DNA of 64,000 bases, taken from contig NZ_CP102290.1 in assembly GCF_025151995.1 (NCBI RefSeq), positions 3,906,001-3,970,000 on the forward strand, written 5' to 3'. The translations under genes and the position numbers were made by a program. Positions 60,038-64,000 of the stretch are shown here, piece by piece. This DNA comes from Ruminococcus gauvreauii (GTDB taxonomy: Bacteria; Bacillota; Clostridia; Lachnospirales; Lachnospiraceae). The notes under the pieces were generated by a model. That model was given only the letters and a program-made list of their open reading frames with translations. It was not told where the DNA came from and did not search any database. Position 1 is the first letter of the stretch. Every line of letters begins with the position of its first letter.

Positions 60038-60667
60038 ATGAAATTATATGTAATACGACATGGAGAAACAACATGGAACACGCAGGCCAGGCTGCAGGGC
60101 ATGAGTGATATTCCGTTAAATGATAACGGGGTATCTCTTGCCCGAAAAACGGGCGAAGCGATGCGGGATATTCCGTTTACCAGGATTTATACAAGTCCCC
60201 TCAAAAGAGCTGTTCAGACGGCGGAGCTGGTTGCAGGAGGACGACAGATTCCTGTTGTGATAGAAGACCGCATAAGAGAGATCAGCTTCGGCGAATGGGA
60301 AGGCCTGTCCTGCAGCAGAGATAATTATGAGATCCCTTCGGACTCTTTTGAACAGTTTTTCCGCGATCCGTTTCAGTTTGATCCGCCAAAGGGAGGGGAA
60401 AGTGTATTGGAAGTCTGCAGGCGTACGGAACATTTTCTGGATGAACTTCTGCAGGAACCGGGAAATGAACAGGAAACGATCCTGCTCTCGACACACGGGT
60501 GTACGCTGCGTGCATTGATGAATTATTTTTATCAGGACTTCACTTCGTCATTCTGGCGGGGGCATGTGCCTCCGAACTGCGGGGTGTCGATCGTGGAAGT
60601 GAAGGATGGAACTGCCGACGTCCTGGAAGAAGACCGGATATATTACCGGGAGGAGAGTGACGTATGA
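60038..60667 (+). CDS. Histidine phosphatase (phosphoglycerate mutase-like)
   Basis: A 209-residue protein of the histidine phosphatase superfamily: the phosphoacceptor H8 in VIRHGETTWN, the second catalytic His in LLSTHGCTLRALM (about 153-165), Arg in YTSPLKRAVQTAE. The length fits GpmB/CobC-like phosphatases, not glycolytic dPGM, and the substrate cannot be told from sequence. ATG 60038 starts the conserved core, only 10 bp after pheT. It overlaps queA by 4 bp, so it is part of the pheST-queA transcript. Confidence 0.85.
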   Translation: MKLYVIRHGETTWNTQARLQGMSDIPLNDNGVSLARKTGEAMRDIPFTRIYTSPLKRAVQTAELVAGGRQIPVVIEDRIREISFGEWEGLSCSRDNYEIPSDSFEQFFRDPFQFDPPKGGESVLEVCRRTEHFLDELLQEPGNEQETILLSTHGCTLRALMNYFYQDFTSSFWRGHVPPNCGVSIVEVKDGTADVLEEDRIYYREESDV

Positions 60668-61689
60668 AGACTTCAGACTTTTACTATGAGCTGCCGGAGG
60701 AGCTGATTGCTCAGGATCCGCTCCCCAACCGTTCGGACTCCAGGCTGCTGCACCTTGACAGGGAAAGCGGAGAGATCACACACGGCAGGTTTACGGACAT
60801 CCTTTCATATCTGCGGCCGGGCGACTGTCTTGTGATCAATGATACGAAAGTGATTCCGGCCCGTCTGTTCGGCAGAAAAGAAGGAACGGACGCTCATATC
60901 GAAATCCTGCTTTTAAAACGCAGGGAGAACGATATATGGGAGACTCTGGTAAAGCCGGGGAAAAAGGCAAAACCCGGTACGAAACTTATCTTCGGCGACG
61001 GCGCTTTGAGAGGCGAAGTCCTGGAGATTGTGGAGGAAGGAAACCGTCTGATCCAGTTTACGTATGACGGAATCTTTGAAGAGATCCTGGATGTGCTCGG
61101 GGAAATGCCGCTGCCGCCGTATATCACACATAAGCTGCAGGACAAAAACAGATACCAGACAGTCTATGCAAAGCACGACGGTTCGGCGGCTGCGCCGACC
61201 GCGGGACTACATTTCACACAGGAACTCCTGGAAAAAGTAATGCAAAAGGGTGTCCGGATTGCACATGTAACGCTCCACGTGGGACTTGGCACTTTCCGGC
61301 CGGTCAAGGTGGAAGACGTGACAGACCACCATATGCACTCGGAGTTTTACATCGTGGAGGAAGATCAGGCAAAGCTGATTAATGAGACCAGGGCTTCAGG
61401 CCACCGGGTGATCTCTGTGGGGACGACGAGCTGCCGTACATTGGAATCGGCGGCAGATGATGATGGAATACTGAAAGCCGGAAGCGGATGGACAGATATT
61501 TTTATCTACCCCGGTTACAGATTTAAAATGATAGACGGACTGATCACGAACTTTCATCTGCCGGAATCCACGCTGCTGATGCTGGTGTCAGCGCTTGCCG
61601 GCAAGGAGAATATCATGAGAGCGTATGAGGAGGCAGTGAGAGAGCGGTATCGTTTTTTTTCATTCGGTGATAGCATGTATATTGGGTGA
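60664..61689 (+). CDS. queA: S-adenosylmethionine:tRNA ribosyltransferase-isomerase
   Basis: The 341-residue QueA transfers and isomerises the ribosyl group of SAM onto preQ1-tRNA, making epoxyqueuosine. Typical segments are FYYELPEELIAQDPLPNRSDSRL at the start, GDCLVINDTKVIPARL, PTAGLHFTQELL and TNFHLPESTLLMLVSALAG near the end. The product is the substrate of QueH, encoded at 6569-7213. It overlaps the phosphatase gene (ATGA). The operon pheS-pheT-phosphatase-queA joins tRNA charging with tRNA modification. Confidence 0.97.
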   Translation: MKTSDFYYELPEELIAQDPLPNRSDSRLLHLDRESGEITHGRFTDILSYLRPGDCLVINDTKVIPARLFGRKEGTDAHIEILLLKRRENDIWETLVKPGKKAKPGTKLIFGDGALRGEVLEIVEEGNRLIQFTYDGIFEEILDVLGEMPLPPYITHKLQDKNRYQTVYAKHDGSAAAPTAGLHFTQELLEKVMQKGVRIAHVTLHVGLGTFRPVKVEDVTDHHMHSEFYIVEEDQAKLINETRASGHRVISVGTTSCRTLESAADDDGILKAGSGWTDIFIYPGYRFKMIDGLITNFHLPESTLLMLVSALAGKENIMRAYEEAVRERYRFFSFGDSMYIG

Positions 61690-61861
61690 GTAAAAAAATC
61701 ATGAGAAAAGAACTCCAAATTGGCGAATATTTATGTAATATTGTCATGACCGAGGTTCGCGTACTACCAATAATTCGGAATATATTAATTATTTACGGAT
61801 GTGTGCAGCAGTTCTTTTGTTTTTGTGATTTTGCTGTTATGTCCAAAGAAAATACCAGAAC

Positions 61862-61909
61862 AATAGAGTGTGTCCAGTGTCTATACTGTGGTACACTCTA
61901 TACTTTTTT
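61862..61909 (+). terminator. Probable terminator of the pheST-queA operon
   Basis: TAGAGTGT (61864-61871) and ACACTCTA (61893-61900), 8-bp stem with an inner CAGT/ACTG pairing, followed by TACTTTTTTT-like T-rich sequence. The 61690-62269 gap around it is AT-rich and otherwise shows no gene I can support; a reading frame at 61686-61955 lacks any coding character. Confidence 0.55.
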
Positions 61910-62269
61910 AATTGATGGCATGCATTCGTTTGTTGAGCAGTCACATACAGCATGAATTCTTTATACATATCTGATGGTTCAGGATCCCTTTTTCCCTTTG
62001 TAAAATTATAAATTCGTGATAATTGCATGAAGAATGACAAAAGAGTGTCATTGAAAATGATGAAATATTTTAAAGGTTCCATAAAAGAATGTTTTTTCTA
62101 AGGTTCAACGCTTGAATTTCGGAAGTAAATCGAGTAGACTATAACCATTATAGTAAGTGTCTTTCATATATAGTCAATTAAATTGACAACAATTATCATT
62201 AAGTGTTCGAGATGTTTGCTTAGAACCCAGCGATAAAGATGTCTGCCGTGGAAAGGATAAAGGTGTGTC

Positions 62270-64000
62270 ATGAATAATCGCCGATATAAAAATCTGGATA
62301 TCATTTATCATTCGCTATCCAGCAAAGTCATGCGTGGGAAAGAATGTGATACGGATCGCCCGGTAGTCTTAAAGACCGGCGGACAGGAGCAGATGACGCC
62401 GGAATCGCTGGAGCGGCTGAAGCATGAATATCAAATTATGCAGCAGGCGGACAGTTCCCATGTGGTAAGAGCCCTTGGAGAGACCATGATAGGCGGCCGT
62501 TACTATCTGGTGGAAGAATACTGTCCGGGGGTTACGCTTAGCAGAATGTTAAAACAGGGCGCCCTTGATATGCCTGTATTCTACCGGATTGCAGAACAGC
62601 TTGTACAGGGTCTGCGTGACCTGCATGAGTCGGGCATTATTCATAAAGATGTAAACCCTTCCAATATCATATATGACGCAGAGTCCGGCCGCGCCGTATT
62701 TTTGGATTTTGGCATATCCTCGGTTTTCTCTCACGAAAAGACGACAGGGGCCAGATTTGACAATATAGAGGGAACCGTCCGCTACATAGCTCCCGAACAG
62801 ACCGGGCGGGTAAATGCTGAACTGGATTACCGCGCTGATTTTTATTCCCTGGGTATTACTTTTTATGAGATGCTTACAGGTCATTGCCCATTTGAGGCAG
62901 AGACTCCCGCGGAGATGGTATTTGCACATATTGCCAAGCAGCCGCCGGATCTTTGTGCCCTTTTGCCAGGCATTCCGCCGATGCTGGCATCAATCATTAA
63001 TAAACTTCTGTCCAAGATGGCGAAAGACCGCTATGTCAGCTGCGACGGGCTGCTTTATGATTTGGAAAGGTGCCGCACAGAACAGAAATTCGTACTCGGG
63101 GAAAAAGATTTCAGCAGGCGTTTTGAGTTCATCCATCAGCTGTACGGGCGGGAAGAAGAGATTGTACAGCTGAAAACTGACTATAGGGAGGCGGCATCCG
63201 GTTCTAAAATCCTTGTTTCAATCAGTGGATATTCCGGTATTGGAAAGACCTCTCTGGTCAATCAGATCCAGGAGGAGGCATTGATGGGAAACGGCATGTT
63301 CCTTCAGGGGAAATTTGACCAGTATCACGCCAATGTGCCGTATTTTGCATTTTTTGAAGCCATAAAACAGTTCTGCAGTCAGATCTTGCTGGAGACGGAA
63401 GAAAACATCCGGGCATGGAAAGTGAAACTATCGGAAACATTAGGAAACGACGTGGTTTTACTTACCGGTAAGGTAGCGGAGCTGTCCCTGCTCACAGAGG
63501 CTTATCCGGCGCTGGAGGATATGGGGCCTTTAGAGGAACGAACGCGTTTTAAGGCAGTTTTAGAAAAGTTCCTGTCTCTATTGGCTTCGCCGGAGCATCC
63601 GCTGGCATTATTTTTGGATGACGTACACCGGGCGGACATGGGGTCTCTGGAAATGCTGGAGGAGATATTTAAAAATGAGGAACTTGGTCATATCATAATT
63701 GTCGTATGCTACCGGGAAAATGAGGTCAGTGACGGGCATCCGCTGATCCGCAGCCTGAACAGAATCGTGCAGAGAGGCTGCCGTGTCACACAGATTCATT
63801 TAAAGGGGCTGGAAACGAGGAGCACTGCACAGATGCTGGCCGGCATATTCAGGACGGAAGCGGAGAAAACATCCGGGCTGGCAGAGATTATCTATAAGAA
63901 AACAAAAGGAAACCCATTTTATATCAGGCAGTTTTTGCGGCTTTGCCACACGAATGGATATCTTAATCTGGATATGGATACCGGAGTCTGGAGCTGGGAC
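62270..64000 (+). CDS. Ser/Thr protein kinase fused to AAA ATPase, 3' end outside the window
   Basis: 577 residues are visible, open to the window end. The kinase domain (about 10-270) has the ATP-binding K35 (PVVLKTGG), catalytic loop HKDVNPSN (125-132), DFG (146-148) and APEQ (174-177); the first loop is HKD in place of HRD. An AAA/STAND ATPase follows: YGREEEIVQL (about 292), Walker A GYSGIGKTS (320-328), Walker B LALFLDDVHRAD (about 445-456). This order matches giant multi-sensor kinases that continue with TPR, GAF and often a histidine kinase domain, so the part outside may contain these. A weak site (AAAGG) precedes the ATG. Ligand and targets unknown. Confidence 0.9.
   Translation, partial: MNNRRYKNLDIIYHSLSSKVMRGKECDTDRPVVLKTGGQEQMTPESLERLKHEYQIMQQADSSHVVRALGETMIGGRYYLVEEYCPGVTLSRMLKQGALDMPVFYRIAEQLVQGLRDLHESGIIHKDVNPSNIIYDAESGRAVFLDFGISSVFSHEKTTGARFDNIEGTVRYIAPEQTGRVNAELDYRADFYSLGITFYEMLTGHCPFEAETPAEMVFAHIAKQPPDLCALLPGIPPMLASIINKLLSKMAKDRYVSCDGLLYDLERCRTEQKFVLGEKDFSRRFEFIHQLYGREEEIVQLKTDYREAASGSKILVSISGYSGIGKTSLVNQIQEEALMGNGMFLQGKFDQYHANVPYFAFFEAIKQFCSQILLETEENIRAWKVKLSETLGNDVVLLTGKVAELSLLTEAYPALEDMGPLEERTRFKAVLEKFLSLLASPEHPLALFLDDVHRADMGSLEMLEEIFKNEELGHIIIVVCYRENEVSDGHPLIRSLNRIVQRGCRVTQIHLKGLETRSTAQMLAGIFRTEAEKTSGLAEIIYKKTKGNPFYIRQFLRLCHTNGYLNLDMDTGVWSWD

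Noticed and set aside
61686..62082. Short frames on both strands in the gap between queA and the kinase (89 and 81 codons)
   Set aside because: The DNA is AT-rich, ribosome sites are missing and the frames include the probable queA operon terminator. No recognisable domain.

Overview
The window is 64 kb of chromosomal DNA from a Gram-positive anaerobe, most likely Clostridia of the Lachnospiraceae type. This is inferred from AGGAGG-type ribosome sites, T-box leaders on leuA and pheST, a Firmicute-type 6S RNA, GGGtGRT and NifU-like proteins, a KamA-family radical SAM enzyme, ATP-dependent PEP carboxykinase and moderate GC. No phage, insertion sequence, CRISPR array or replication origin was seen; nearly all the content is core metabolism with small accessory inserts.

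Layout. 1-3.8 kb: end of a DUF3221-like protein, then an XRE/TPR regulator with a PLDN-type small membrane protein and an ABC-2 exporter. 3.9-6.5 kb: a KamA-family protein convergent with a two-gene SsuBC/TauBC-like importer whose permease end looks damaged. 6.5-14.5 kb: queH, argH, asd, topB, a hexapeptide-repeat transferase and a FUSC membrane protein. 14.7-19 kb: a cold-shock gene with a long hairpin leader, and a decarboxylase-like amidohydrolase plus URO-D-like protein divergent from a PucR-type regulator. 19-21 kb: BFD-like ferredoxin, GGGtGRT protein and NifU-like scaffold. 21-28 kb: TraX-like protein, carB, a CmpB-like protein, ABC-F ATPase, GNAT. 28.3-32.2 kb: tRNA-Ala and tRNA-Val, a 134-bp tandem promoter/hairpin repeat, a flavodoxin-fold reductase, a ComEC-like metallohydrolase with DUF3006, and a CatA-like acetyltransferase. 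32-37.3 kb: 5'-nucleotidase, a YtrA-like regulator with its ABC exporter, and a MATE pump.

37.3-48 kb is a branched-chain amino acid block: ilvN, ilvC, leuC, leuD and T-box-controlled leuA, interrupted by a two-subunit chromate-type transporter flanked by two LysR regulators, and by tRNA-Pro. It contains two structured non-coding elements, a duplicated 151-bp repeat before ilvN and a cloverleaf-like palindromic element between ilvN and ilvC. 47.9-53.1 kb: SleB-like hydrolase, then thrC, dgt and an MFS transporter. 53.2-61.7 kb: 6S RNA, a BrkB/YihY protein, pckA, T-box pheST, a histidine phosphatase and queA. The window ends inside a large Ser/Thr kinase-AAA protein.

asd and thrC (aspartate family), ilv/leu (branched-chain), argH and carB (arginine/pyrimidine) indicate amino acid prototrophy. 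queH and queA are two steps of queuosine synthesis. The most interesting unexplained signals are the structured repeats at 28.8, 37.3 and 38.3 kb, the cold-shock leader hairpin, the GGGtGRT locus and the PucR/URO-D/decarboxylase locus. I found no single system that I can claim is entirely new.
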